From contig JAPYXD010000391.1 in NCBI GenBank assembly GCA_030998225.1, positions 1,364,001 to 1,428,000 of the forward strand: DNA of 64,000 bases. The letters are read 5' to 3'. The DNA is from Diplolepis rosae. Lineage: Eukaryota; Arthropoda; Insecta; Hymenoptera; Diplolepididae. Shown here in pieces: positions 1-10,430 of the stretch; the stretch's first letter is position 1; every line of letters starts with the position of its first letter. The notes under the pieces are model-generated. The model saw only the letters and a list, made by a program, of their open reading frames with translations, was not told the origin of the DNA and did not search any database. Made by a program: the position numbers and the translations under genes.

Positions 1-720
1 GAAAAAATCAAAAATTCCAATCCTGGTTTTTGATAGTGCTCATAAATCTCTACAAATTATCCTAATAACATTTTTTGATTAAATCAAAATTAGAAATGTT
101 ACAGCATATTCAAATTCGAAAAAAGTCAATATCAAAATTCCATTTTCCAGTTAAATTATACGAGATACGAAAAAACGTTATGATACAATATTATTGAATA
201 CATAAAGACCTACAAATTTGAATTGTAACATTTTTTCATAAGATGCATATTTTTCTTTTTAATTAAAAAAAAAAAATATTGAAAATCCAAAATTCAATTT
301 TTTAACAATAATATTGGAAATACCAAAAAAACGTAAGAATACAAAGTTGTTCGTTTCAGAAAGATCTACAAATTTTGTCTGACACAGTTTCTGATAAAAG
401 ATATATTTTTCGTTTCAGTTCCAAAAAATACGATAAAAATGAAAAAATTCCATTTTTTAGACAAAATATGTGAGATACAAAAAAAACATTTAGATGGAAA
501 ATTGTTTGCCTAAATGAGGTCTACAAATTCTGATGAAGAAATTTCGGGACAGGATGTATATTTTATGTTTTGATTTTTAATATTGAAAAAATTCGATTTT
601 TCTCACCAAAATATGTGAGATACGAAATAAGCGTTGTTCTGCAAAATCGTTTCCTTAAATAAAGTCTACGATTGTTTTTCCTTTTTAGATATGTGGAAGA
701 AAGTAAATTCTTTTAATCAT
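1..720 (+). repeat. Family A tandem-monomer repeat (about 150-bp units), copy 1
   Basis: Non-coding repeat built of related monomers. The recurring junction word GAGATACGAAAAAACG or a variant of it falls at about 161, 316, 471 and 615, so the spacings are 155, 155 and 144 bp. Each monomer repeats the order: gagatac-aaaaac, 'gtttcataaagatctacaaa', 'aca-tttctgata-agatgtatatttt', 'attgaaaat-ccaaaattc'. The window begins inside the copy. Related blocks lie at 3660-3990, 25915-26955, 29692-30185, 36600-37195, 38086-38875, 40250-40490, 41190-41360 and 49110-49770, in both orientations, so it behaves as a dispersed element with internal tandem monomers rather than one satellite block. Confidence 0.75.
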
Positions 721-744
721 GTAATTTATTAAAAAGTTATACTA

Positions 745-960
745 AAATGTATACAGAAAATCGAGCGCGAAGCGCGAGTGTCATGATAAGAATGTGTTCC
801 TTAAGGCCGATAGAGCCTTAAGTAAATTGAATTTCCTGTTTCACTTAAATTCAAAAAGAAATTCAGTGACTTTGAGAAAATGTGTAATTCACATCATCTG
901 TAATATTATTATAAAATTGGTTTGAGCTTCAGTATCAAAATATAAGAAATAAACTTAAAT
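745..960 (+). repeat. Terminal module of family A with two conserved hairpins
   Basis: Follows family A directly. It carries a GAA-loop mini-hairpin at 765-775 (GCGC/GCGC stem) and an 8-bp hairpin at 800-822 (CTTAAGGC, 7-nt loop, GCCTTAAG). The same module, in the opposite orientation, is at 36440-36600 and 37905-38085, and a more diverged one is at 40050-40230, always next to family A. This suggests it is one end of the mobile unit. No open frame of note. Confidence 0.7.
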
Positions 961-984
961 GTATGCGAAGAGCACAAGACGATC

Positions 985-1095
985 GAGCATTACGGAGCGC
1001 GAAGCGCGACGATCGAATCGCGCGCCCTAGGCGCGCTCAAACTTGCGAGCTGCGCGCGAAGCGCGCGATGAGAATGTGCCCGCGAAGCGGGCAGA
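985..1095. repeat. Cluster of GC-rich GAA-loop mini-hairpins
   Basis: In an AT-rich setting this short stretch holds four consecutive stem-loops: 997-1007 (GCGC-GAA-GCGC), 1020-1036 (GCGCGCC-CTA-GGCGCGC), 1052-1066 (GCGCGC-GAA-GCGCGC) and 1078-1092 (GCCCGC-GAA-GCGGGC). Three have the identical GAA loop closed by C-G although their stems differ. The word GATGAGAATGTG between the last two also occurs near LINE 3' ends at 37455 and 49810. The open frame over it (963-1178) is Arg-rich only because of this composition. Confidence 0.8.
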
Positions 1096-1189
1096 TTTTT
1101 TTTTCTATTTCTCAAAGAATTTTATTTCATAGTAAAAATAATCCGTTTCTCCCAAATTTTTTACAGTGTAAAGTATAGAGATTGAACTA

Positions 1190-1600
1190 AAAAAAAAAAA
1201 TCATTTTTTTTGTTTTTTTATTGTATTTGTTGACAAAATAGTGGCCTCAAAAATGTCCTCCTTTCCAGCTTTCGCTCAAATATTTCGGGAACGGTTGACC
1301 CGAAAATGAAAAATAAAAAAGATTTATAGTCTGTATAGTTTTGGCTATCGTGTGAACTACAATCAGAAATTTTTTTTTGAAAAAAAAATGGCCGACTTTT
1401 GAATTTTTCGACCTCATTTTTGCAAGTTAAATTGTCCATAACTTTGTTAAATAACAATATTTGTTCATGATCGTAGTTCACACGATAGAGACACACTTGA
1501 TGATTTTTTGAAAAATTATGACCAGAATCTCCCCTTAAATCTATTTTTAGATAGGAAGATAATTCGAAAAGCGTAAAATTATTCTGAACATGCAAAGCCT
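1190..1600. repeat. Unclassified AT-rich block with an internal inverted repeat
   Basis: Contains an inverted pair around 'tatcgtgtgaactac' (about 1348) and 'gtagttcacacgata' (about 1473). A 125-codon frame runs on the minus strand (1595-1218). Its product is Phe/Lys/Asn-rich, has no recognised domain and spans the inverted repeat, so I do not call it a gene. A fragment of a dispersed element is the likeliest reading. Confidence 0.35.
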
Positions 1601-2303
1601 CAGTCTTGCGTGCAATCTCTGACTAATTACTGGCGTCATAATTAAATAGTATCGTAGCAGGTTACAATTTGATGTCAATTTTCATTTATAAATTCTGGAA
1701 ACCAAAGGAAGTACTGACTATTAATTAACCCTTCCCTATTGTTTGGTTTATTGTGGAATATTCTTAAAATTCCAGTAGAAAAAAATTATTAAAAATTTGT
1801 ATAAATTAGAATTTTTTAATGATAAAGATTCGCACCTTTCTTCGCTTTCCTATTTTATTTTGATCTTGTCAGATAAAAGTGTCTCATCTCGTTTAGAAGA
1901 CATTCGTTCTGGTTCGACGCCTCAAGCTGGAGAGAATTCGTAATCGCTAAATAAAAATTACGCTAACGACCAGAAACCGGGAAACAATTGTGTGAGGTGC
2001 AAAAGTCAATTAATCATTTCGCCTAGAAAGTGGTTTTCGCTTTTCATATAATACAATTGAGCAAAAATTGGAACCATGTGTACTATTCGTTCTCTCTGTT
2101 CGAAATAAGTCAGAAAGGAGGCTTTTAAAGGAATTTCACATACACTCGCGGCTTTAAATCATCCTCAGTGCCGTTTTCGTTGGAAATTCAACATCGCAAA
2201 CCTGATCATGATTAATTAACTCTACCGTTTCTAATGTAAATTTATTGCCCGTTTGGTCGATAGAGAACACAACCTACGTCCGAGAAAAAAAGATAAGGTT
2301 TGA
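1601..2303. other. No feature recognised (AT-rich single-copy-like DNA)
   Basis: No frame over 60 codons, no repeat shared with the rest of the window, and no RNA gene seen. Around 1900-2290 the composition is more balanced than in the neighbouring repeats. Confidence 0.4.
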
Positions 2304-2307
2304 TTAT

Positions 2308-2819
2308 GGGTCATTCCATGCGTAATTTACACCCCAAAATTTTTTTTCGAAAAAAAATGTGTTTTGTTGCGTTCTATGTTCAAAAATAATCAACACGTAT
2401 TTTTTTGTTCAATATGTTATTTGAAAATTTCGAGAAATGAATCTTCAAAATTTTGGAAATTGGAAACATTGATGTTTTTTCAATAAGATACAGTAAAAAG
2501 AGTTTTCGATATAAAAAATAATTGTTGTCATACGGAAAATGTGCTGCACGTCCTGTTAATTTTTTTTAATAACAAAATAGTGAAGTTTTATGAACAATTA
2601 TATTTTTTTAAAATTTTGAACATTTTTCTTCTTTTTTTCAATTCTAAAATATTTGTATACATTTTTCCGATTTAAAAATTTTCAAGATTCATTTCTCAAA
2701 ATTTTCAAATATCATATTGAAAAAATAATCCGTGTCGATTATTTTCGAACATAGAACACGAAAAAACATATTTTTTTCGAAAAAAAATGTTGGGGTGTAA
2801 ATTACGCATGGAATGACCC
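2308..2819. mobile_element. Foldback MITE with TTAT target duplication
   Basis: 512-bp element whose ends are long inverted repeats: the left end begins GGGTCATTCCATGCGTAATT and the right end is its complement. The arms stay alignable for about 150 bp, including the cgaaaaaaaatgt and ttctatgttc segments. It is flanked by TTAT on both sides (2304-2307 and 2820-2823). The centre is AT-rich with no coding capacity. The 4-bp duplication and GGG/CCC ends recall piggyBac-type non-autonomous elements, but piggyBac normally uses TTAA, so superfamily assignment is only a suggestion. Confidence 0.85.
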
Positions 2820-2823
2820 TTAT

Positions 2824-3600
2824 ATATTACGAAATCAGCATGGTATTAATTAAAAATTAATTAATACAAATTACACTTATTTATTTTCATTAATTTTGTA
2901 TGACATGGACATTAGGCAATACATTGATTATGTAGAATATAATAACAAGATAACAACTGATCAGGTCAACTATAATTTAGAGATTAAGTGGACCTTGTCA
3001 TGAATTCTATCTACATCTGAACAATAACGTGATCGTAATTCAGAGAAATATCTCACTTTATTTTTAATTTAAAATATTTCAGATTCAAAATTAGTTATTT
3101 GATAATATTTATTTAGTGTTTTCTGTTTTTGTTTCCATTCCTGACTAAATTTGCAATTTTTATTTAATCCTAATGACCTAGAGGTTATTTTATCCTTCAA
3201 AATTGTATTATTCATAAATTTCCATGTTTAAATTTTTATGAATTCATTTTAAGATTAACTAACCCGAGAGTTGTTTAAAGAGTTTTTCAAGGAATAATAT
3301 CATCCTTGAATCATTAAAACTGAATACAAATTGCAACTCTTATCTAAAATAAAAGGAAAAACATTAAATAAATATAACTTGAAAGAATATTTATTAATAA
3401 ACATTCAAATCTAATTTCTAGTCAATACAAGAAAGTTATTGTCCTCTATTTTCTAAATTTATATAAAATTATTGATTTGGAGGTTGAGAAAAGAGATAAA
3501 AACTCTTATAGAAATTTCCAAATATAAAATTCGCTCAGGTTTTTTGATTTTATGACTTCATAATGATAGGAAAAGAAAATTTTATTCTTCATTGTCGTAT
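2824..3600. other. No feature recognised (AT-rich)
   Basis: No coding frame, no recognised repeat and no RNA gene. A purine run with G tracts sits at about 3606-3625. Confidence 0.4.
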
Positions 3601-3659
3601 GGTGTAGTGGTGGGGGGGAGGGGGTATTTTTAGATCCCAATTATGGTGAACCTGAATTT

Positions 3660-3990
3660 TAGAAAAAGTTTATTGAAAAAATTCAATATGTAAATTCTAT
3701 TTTTTTCAGTTAAATTATACGAGATACGAAAAAAAGTTATGATATAAAATTGTTTTCTGCATAAAGATATAAAATAAATTTGAATCGCAACATTTTCTCA
3801 TAAGATGTATATTTTTCTTCTTAACTTAAAATATTGAAAATCGAAAATTCAATTTTTTAACATAAATATGTGAAATGCAAAAGAAAAGTAAGAATGAAAA
3901 ATCGTTTGTATCAATAAAGTCTAAAAATTATGTCTGACACAGTTTCCAATAGAAGGTATTTTTGTTCTCGTTTCAATTTAAAAAAAAAAC
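3660..3990 (+). repeat. Family A fragment (about two monomers)
   Basis: Matches 120-420 of the window, in the same orientation: ttaaattatacgagatacg, the ataaagat segment, the cgcaacattttctcataaga segment and the next monomer. It then breaks off and is followed by the CAGCTG array. Confidence 0.65.
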
Positions 3991-4039
3991 GATTAAAATT
4001 TTTAAATTCATATAACATTAACAAGAAAGTGAAATGGCG

Positions 4040-4870
4040 TTGAAAAAATGTATTTCCAACTGAAAATTTTAGTCGAAAACACAACAGAAAATCCAACTGG
4101 ATCTTCTGGCTAGAAATCCTAGCTAGACATCCAACTGGATTTTCCAGCTGCAAATTTCGACTGGGTTTCCCTGCTGGAAATCCAGCTAAAATCTAACTGG
4201 ATTAGCCGACTGGACATTTCAGCTCTAAAGTTTAGTTCGGAATTCCGACTGGGTTTTCCAGTTGGAAAATCCAACTGAAATCTGACTGGATTATCCGGCT
4301 TGAAATTTCGGCTGGAAATTCCAGTTAGAAATTCCAGCCTGAAAGCTAACTGGATTTTCCATCTGGAAATTTTACCTGAGATTTCCAGCTAGAGATTCCC
4401 ACTTAGTTTTTCAGCTGAAATTCTCAACTAAGGTTTCCAGCTGGATATTCCGACTGGGGTTTTCACCTGGAATTTGAGTGGATTATCTATCTTGAAATTT
4501 CAGTTAAAATTTCCAGTTGGAAAATCTAGTTGGCTTTCCAGCTAGGATTTCAAACTTGAAACGCCTGCTGGAATTTCAAGTCGGATAATCAACCTGGATT
4601 TCAGTTGGATTTTCCAGCTGGAAAGCCCAGTTCGAATTTCGAGGTGGAAAGTCCAGTTGGACTTCCAGCTGGGATTTCAAACCAAAATGTTTAGCTGAAA
4701 TTTCACACGAATAATCCAGTTAGATTTCAGCTGGATTTTCCAGTTAAGAAACTCAGTAGAAATTTCCAACTGGAAAATCCAATTGGGTTTTTAGCTAGGA
4801 ATTCTAGTCAGAAGATCCAGTTGGATTTTCAGTTATTTTTTCGACTAAGATTTTCAGATGGAAACTTTTT
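4040..4870. repeat. Degenerate CAGCTG/CAACTG short-unit array
   Basis: About 830 bp made of iterated 11-13 bp units of the form 'ttCCAGCTGGaaa' and 'aatCCAACTGGatt', so that CAGCTG, CAGTTG and CAACTG words recur dozens of times. Units are imperfect palindromes and are diverged from each other, so it is an old minisatellite. The minus-strand frame 4153-3911 is a by-product. The words fit the E-box consensus CANNTG, but that is a weak match in a repeat. Confidence 0.8.
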
Positions 4871-5283
4871 TGAAGAATCAACTGTATTAATTTGGTGGAA
4901 TGCATTTCTTTTAATAAAGACTATAATTTGGTCGATTGAAAAAAAAATTAATTTGTCAGCATATACGCATGCGCGTTATGCAAGTAAATTATCTAGTTAA
5001 TCCAACTAAATTTTCATTTGATGAGCCAAATATTACGATTCTTGCTGTAAATTTGACAAACAATTATTCTATTTATCATTGAGTGTGCAAACAATGTACT
5101 CTGTCATTATTTACACATAAAGAGTACATACAACGAACATTACAAACCCCTATTCCCTTTAACATCGAGTTTTAGGAACTCGCTTGTTTGCATACTCCAT
5201 ATTAAACGCTGTGGGTAAAGTTAACACCTGGAGCTTATCTACTTCGCTTGAAGTTCAGAAACTTCGGGGTATTGCCTTATACA
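4871..5283. other. No feature recognised
   Basis: Single-copy-like, moderately AT-rich. No coding frame and no repeat match within the window. Confidence 0.35.
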
Positions 5284-6085
5284 GGGTGAGTTTTTTTTAT
5301 CTTTAATGACGATTCCGAATTTGCAATATAAAATAGAGATTTCCATTTAATATTTCTGTAAAAAAATTTTATTTCCAAGAGAGAGAAGCGATTCTGCCAA
5401 AATTTACCACATGTTGGGGGGGAGGGCCTATGAAATTTGGAATTTTAATTTCTGTCGTAAATTGAAAAACAATGTTGAATCAAATTCACGTATTTTTTAA
5501 TGAAGATTTCGAATTTGCACTAAAAAATAGAGGTTCCTATTTAAAAATTTTAGCAATCGCTTTCCCTCTCGAAAATAAAAAATTTTTGAAATTTCAAATT
5601 TGAACTTCTATTTTATATTGCAGATTCGAAATCTCCATTAAAAAATACGTAAGTTTTATTCAACATTAATTTTCGATTTGCAACAGAAATTAAAATTCCA
5701 AATCCCCCCCCCCCCCCCCTTCCCATTTCAGGGTGTGAAGTAAATTTTTATGGAGTCACTTTTCCCTCTCGAATCTGCACTAAAAAATAGAGGCTCCCAT
5801 TGAAATATCGAAGCCTTCTCCTTTCCCCCTCCCCCCACAACGTGTGGTAAATTTTTGCGGAGTAACTTTTCCCTTTTGGAAATAAAAAATGTTTACAGTA
5901 ATATTAAGTGGAAATCTCTATTTTATATTGCAAATTCGGATTCGTCATTAAAGAATACGTAAGTTTTATTTAAATCTTGTTTTTGATTCGCAACATAAAT
6001 TTGAATATGAAATTTCAAAGTCCCCCCTCTCCCAGGGCGTGGGTTAAATTTTTGCAGAGTTGCTTATCCTCGAAAATAAAAAGTT
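5284..6085. repeat. Family L: nested inverted repeat with poly-C/poly-G tracts
   Basis: Outer arms: 5300-5385 ('tttgcaatataaaatagaga') is the inverse of about 5880-5965 ('tctctattttatattgcaaa'). Inner inverted units share 'aaaaatacgtaagttttatt', 'gcactaaaaaatagagg' and 'ccctctcgaa'. A run of C lies at about 5706-5722, with related C or G runs at 5414-5424, 5825-5836 and 6023-6029. The repeated phrase 'gtggtaaatttttgcggagt' follows each C-rich run. No coding capacity. Likely an old foldback element with internal duplication. Confidence 0.6.
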
Positions 6086-6468
6086 TTTATTGTGGACACT
6101 CTTTATAAAAGCGAAAACTCAAGGGAGTGATATTTGTGACAAGACCAAAATTTCTTAGTCTTGAAATCTGATACTTTGTATAATATATTATACATAGCTT
6201 GACATTGGTATAGGTGTTAAAGGGCCGTAGGGCGACTTCCGGTGTTTCTTCCCTCCCTATAGCCACTAACATTTCGAGAGTGACTGTTAATTTCAGGCAA
6301 ACAGGTCTTGAACTGTTTAATCCACTAATTAAGGTTGTAATCTTGAAATCAGTCTAAGCTGCCTAGGGCGTCTGATGCAACTTGGGGTGGCATCAGTTAA
6401 AATAAAAATCAAATCAGTCTTGGTTCTTGCTTGACGAAATTAATTTTATGTCACAAATTAGTGATCAG
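6086..6468. other. No feature recognised
   Basis: Single-copy-like stretch. One 61-codon minus-strand frame (6272-6087) has no recognisable domain. Confidence 0.35.
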
Positions 6469-6470
6469 TA

Positions 6471-6690
6471 CTCTCTAAATATGAATCAGTCAAAATCTAC
6501 TGATTATTAGTGAAATTTGACTGATTAAAATAGCTAAAAAGAGGTTACTGTAAATCAGTCAAATTTCACTGATAAATTCAGTGAAAATTAACTGATTTAA
6601 CAGTGAAATATATTTTTTCTCTGGCGAATCAGTGAAAAGGCAAATCACTGATAAAATCTGTAAAAATTTGACTGATTCAGATTTAAAGAG
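6471..6690. mobile_element. Family B MITE, copy 1 (TA target duplication)
   Basis: 220-bp non-autonomous element. The left end is CTCTCTAAATATGAATCAGT and the right end is its near-complement ending ATTTAAAGAG; TA lies on both sides. The inside is almost entirely iterated imperfect palindromes of the CACTGATT/AATCAGTG type, plus the conserved phrase 'agctaaaaagaggttactg'. Further copies are at 20379, 24231, 24564, 24968, 26961, 28889, 29172, 29544, 31235 and 42463. The TA duplication fits the Tc1/mariner/pogo group, but no autonomous partner is in the window. Confidence 0.85.
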
Positions 6691-6699
6691 TATCTCAAG

Positions 6700-7590
6700 A
6701 TTTTTTTTAATTTAGCTTTTTTAGCTCAATGATATAAATCTGTATGCTCATAGCTTTTTGTTTCTGAGTGTTGAAGGGAACACCTATTTTTAAATTTCTT
6801 CATCGCTATTTCTTGGGGATATATATCAATATCAGAAACTAAATAATTCTCTTTAGCATAAATATTCATAAAGTTGGAATTGTGGGTGTTTCCTTCCCTT
6901 GAATAATATATTTTAAAAAGCGAGGAAAGCTGTGCTTCATTTTCATTTTCAAAGCATTGAACAAATATTTGGTTTTTTTCAAAGAAAAAAAAAATGTGCA
7001 GAAGGTTAAGAGAGTATAAGTGTAACTACTGCACATAAAGTATGCTGAGATATATCGCAAATGGTCCAGCTGCTTTTTTATCTGTCTCTAGGCGTTCTTT
7101 TACTTCAATCAAAGCTGGCATTAAATTCTGAAAATTAGGAAGAGATAAACAACCCTTCATAAGCTTTCAACATTGAAAGCTAATCTTGAAAATAAATGTA
7201 ATTTTTTTTTAGAATGAAAAATAAAGTTATTATTTTATTTGAAATTCATCAATGGCCAAAATTGGTAGATCAAATTAATAACATCAGTTTCGTTAAGTAA
7301 TCAATAAAATAATCCAACAGTTTGAAATTATTGTGGATGTCTTTTTATTTTAAAGTCGAATTGTGATGAAAATACAGATATATAGTATACTCATCATCCA
7401 AGTGAAAATTGAATAGGCAACTCACGAGGTGCATCATGCTTCCTTTAAAAATGCCATTTCTTGCCATGAGATATTTCAAGTTTTTTTAAGTCATGGATCT
7501 AATAATCAATATTCCATTCCAAATTGAATTCGAATCTGTGCCACTACAAACTCAAAATCATCTCAACGCCTAAACAAAACTATAATTCAA
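6700..7590. other. No feature recognised (AT-rich)
   Basis: Low-complexity AT-rich DNA. The short minus-strand frame at 7060-6866 is Phe/Lys-rich and unconvincing. Confidence 0.35.
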
Positions 7591-7595
7591 AATTT

Positions 7596-7781
7596 CAATA
7601 ATTCGAAACAATTCGAATCATCAAAATACCAAAATGACCAAATTTGGACCAAAACAGGTCTTCAAAATTAACAGTTATGAGAAATTTTGTCGCTTTCTCA
7701 TAATTGTTCATTTTATAGCTTTGTTTGGTCCAAATTTGATCGTTTTGGTATCCTGATGATTCGAGTTGTTTCGGATTATTG
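7596..7781. mobile_element. Palindromic MITE with about 58-bp inverted ends
   Basis: The left arm starts CAATAATTCGAAACAATTCG and continues through 'ataccaaaatgaccaaatttggaccaaa'. The right arm (about 7723-7781) is the inverse with a few substitutions. The centre is about 70 bp. No coding capacity. The minus-strand frame at 7828-7595 simply reads through both arms. Confidence 0.7.
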
Positions 7782-7936
7782 TTCTTTTCTTTATTATCAC
7801 TTATCGAAAACTTATCATTTTGAAACAAATGTAACTGTGATAGATAAATTAATTTAATCTTGAGATTCGAATAAAAAAATTAATTCAATTCCAATTAAAA
7901 GATCCAACGTTTAGATATGATCATCAGTGAGGTGGG

Positions 7937-7973
7937 AATGGAATGGGCAACTTTCGAAGTTGCCCATTCCATT
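7937..7973. repeat. Near-perfect 17-bp hairpin with TCG loop
   Basis: AATGGAATGGGCAACTT, loop TCG, then the exact complement. The right half is the start word of family P (also at 10633, 11279 and 11857, where the left half is missing or altered), so the hairpin marks the boundary of a family P copy. Confidence 0.85.
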
Positions 7974-8480
7974 TCTATCCGGGCTTCATTTCACCGTCAA
8001 GATTACGAAATTAAATTTCTTCTTAGAATTACGCATATAAACATCAATATTCCATAATAATGTATATCTATCTCAGAATCAAGTATATATTAATTTTACA
8101 TTGATTATTATTCTTTTCTTGATTTTTACTATTTATAAATTTACCATTATAAAATTAATTTGAGAATTTGAATAGATAAATATATTTAACCCAATTCAAA
8201 TAAAGAATTAAAAATTCAATTCAAAATTGTTAAAGAATATTGATATTCATAGACAAAGTCTTGACAACAAATTTTTTAATGTTATACTGATGACTCCATA
8301 CTGAAGACGATAATTTTAAAATTAAAATTAATTTGAGAATTTGATAAAGAATTGAAAATTATTAAAGATTATTGATACCCATAGACAAAATCTTGACAAT
8401 ACATTTTTTAATATTATAATGATGATTCCAAAATGAACACGAAAATTGAAATAAATTTATTTTTTATTGACTCATTAAAA
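7957..8480 (+). repeat. Family P, copy 1 (diverged) with an internal 130-bp duplication
   Basis: Shares with 10633-12130 the ordered phrases 'gttgcccattc', 'aaagatcattattctat-ataatgtatat', 'tctcagaatcaa-tatatattaatttt' and 'attgattattattcttttcttgattt'. Its tail (about 8250-8470) repeats 'atagacaaagtcttgacaa-acattttttaat' twice, about 130 bp apart. AT-rich and non-coding. Confidence 0.65.
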
Positions 8481-8503
8481 TTCACTTAAAATCTAATCGC
8501 GGG

Positions 8504-9332
8504 TGCATTTCCGAGAAGCAGTTAACTCCGATTAATTTGAAACTCATCATACCCACGTATTTTGAGACGCTGATTACAAATATAATGATAAAAATACCCG
8601 CGAATTTGATTTTCAAGGTCAAAAATAAAAAAAACGTTTTTAATAAGTTTTTGTATTTTATTTCAATAAATATTGATCTAGCAAAAAATATTTCCTAGAA
8701 AAGTTGTAACGGATGAAAGATCTATTTTTAATGTTCTACACATTTTTGCCCTAAAACCAATATTTTTCGAGAAAAATTAGATTAAATGAAATGAAACAGA
8801 CAGGCACACGATGGGGAGTTTTTTTCAATTCAAATCATTCCCTATTAAATAGAATCAAACAGATAGACACACGATGGGGAGTTTTTCTCAATACAGATTA
8901 TCTCCTATTAAATGGAATCAAACAGACAATACATTTTTGGGGCCCATAAAGTGGGAATTTGATTTGGGAAATTTGATAGAAATCGGAAGCTCCACCTATT
9001 CGAAACTGCCCCCTTAATGGGTTTTAACAGTTTTTTTTTGTTGAAAATCTCAGTTTACTCGAAAAATAATAGTTTTAGGGCAAAAATGTATTCAACATTA
9101 AAGATAGATATTTTCATCCGCCACAACTTTTGTAGGACATATTTTTTTTGCTAGATCAATATTTATTGAAATAAAATAAAAAAACTTATTAAAAACGCTT
9201 TTTTATGTTTTTGACCTTGAAAATCAAATTCGCGGGTATTTTTATCATTATATTTGTAATCAGCGTCCCAAAATACGTGGGTATGGTGAGTTTCAAATTA
9301 ATCGGGTCTAACTGCTTTTCGGAAGTTTATCC
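8504..9332. mobile_element. Family O foldback element, copy 1 (short minisatellite core)
   Basis: The arms of about 290 bp are inverted copies: 8504-8790 (gattaatttgaaactcatca, tacccgcgaatttgattttcaaggtc, aatattgatctagc, gccctaaaac) and 9045-9332. The core (about 8790-8935) carries two to three units of a 62-bp minisatellite: 'cacacgatggggagttttt...attaaatggaatcaaacaga'. A second copy with a greatly expanded core lies at 15736-17470. No transposase. The frame 9205-9417 lies inside the right arm and is not a gene. Confidence 0.8.
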
Positions 9333-9417
9333 CTTATCTCTGAAAAGGAAATCCATAAGAATTTCGAAAGGTTGGATTATTCAATTGATTATTTGTGATA
9401 AAAGTCGTTTTATATGA

Positions 9418-10430
9418 TATTGGTGTTGTTATTTCGTTCTATTAATGTTTGATCATTTCTAAAATCTGAAGGGTTGTTTTCATTTTTACTGATTCTGCTT
9501 AATTGGAAAGACAGATTTGCTTTTTATCTATTCATTTTATAATTCGTGATAATGATTTAATTACTTCATCGCTATGTTGGTTAGTCTTAGTTACGTAATG
9601 GTTCACCTTTTACGTTCAGTAAAAGCAGCTTTAGTTTTCCAGCAAATCGAGCAATTTAGTTTCCCCGAGTGCACGTTTATCTCACTGCAGTTTTGATTTG
9701 TTGAAACGATATCTCACAAAATGTTAAGGTAACGAGACTGACAGTGTGAAGGGATCAGTGGTGGTTTGTCTTCTTGGCCATATTTTATTAAAACTCTCGA
9801 AAGTGTCCTTAAATAACCAGGAACAGTAACTCGGTATAATTACGACCCAAGTTACTAGTTATCGTTAATCTCACTTTACGAGTTTCTCCTTCTCTATCCT
9901 GCTTTACTTATTTAAAGAAATACGTCGCCAACACTTTATAGCGAGTTCACCGTTTTCCCTGTTAAATCAGTTTCTAAATATAAAAATGTAGATTTAGAAT
10001 TCATCCCTTTTTTTTGGTTACTTAAACGAGATGTCTCGTTTAACTTTTGTTAGAACGCGTAGGAATTTTGTCAGGCTATAAGTAAACGATGAAAGTAGAA
10101 AGTAGAACTTATGAAAATAATTAACTTGACATGAGTTCATGAAGCTAGGTGGTGAAAACTTCTTCTCAAGGGGAACGTAGAATGTGTTATGAACGCAATT
10201 AGCGAAGCCTGACTTTTATCATGACAAAATGTTAGAATTCATCCCGGAAGTACTTCATTTTTTGGAGTTCACTCAAAAAGGATCAGGCACACTAGACTAC
10301 GAACCTGTTTTCAACTTTTTCCTTGATAACACTATTTCTAGCAGAATTATTTCAAAGAATAAGACAAAGTACCAAAATGACTCAAATAATTGCAATTTCT
10401 AGTGTCTTTTCAATTTTATCCCAAATTTTT
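9418..10430. other. No gene recognised; single-copy-like DNA
   Basis: More balanced composition than the flanks between 9590 and 10320, no long frame, no repeats shared with the window. It could be intronic or intergenic DNA of the host. Confidence 0.35.

Noticed and set aside
1218..1595. 125-codon minus-strand frame as a gene
   Set aside because: Phe/Lys/Asn-rich, no domain, spans an inverted repeat in an AT-rich repeat-like block.
5700..6030. G-quadruplex or poly-C regulatory element
   Set aside because: The C runs are simple homopolymers inside a decayed inverted repeat; one uninterrupted run does not show a functional structure.
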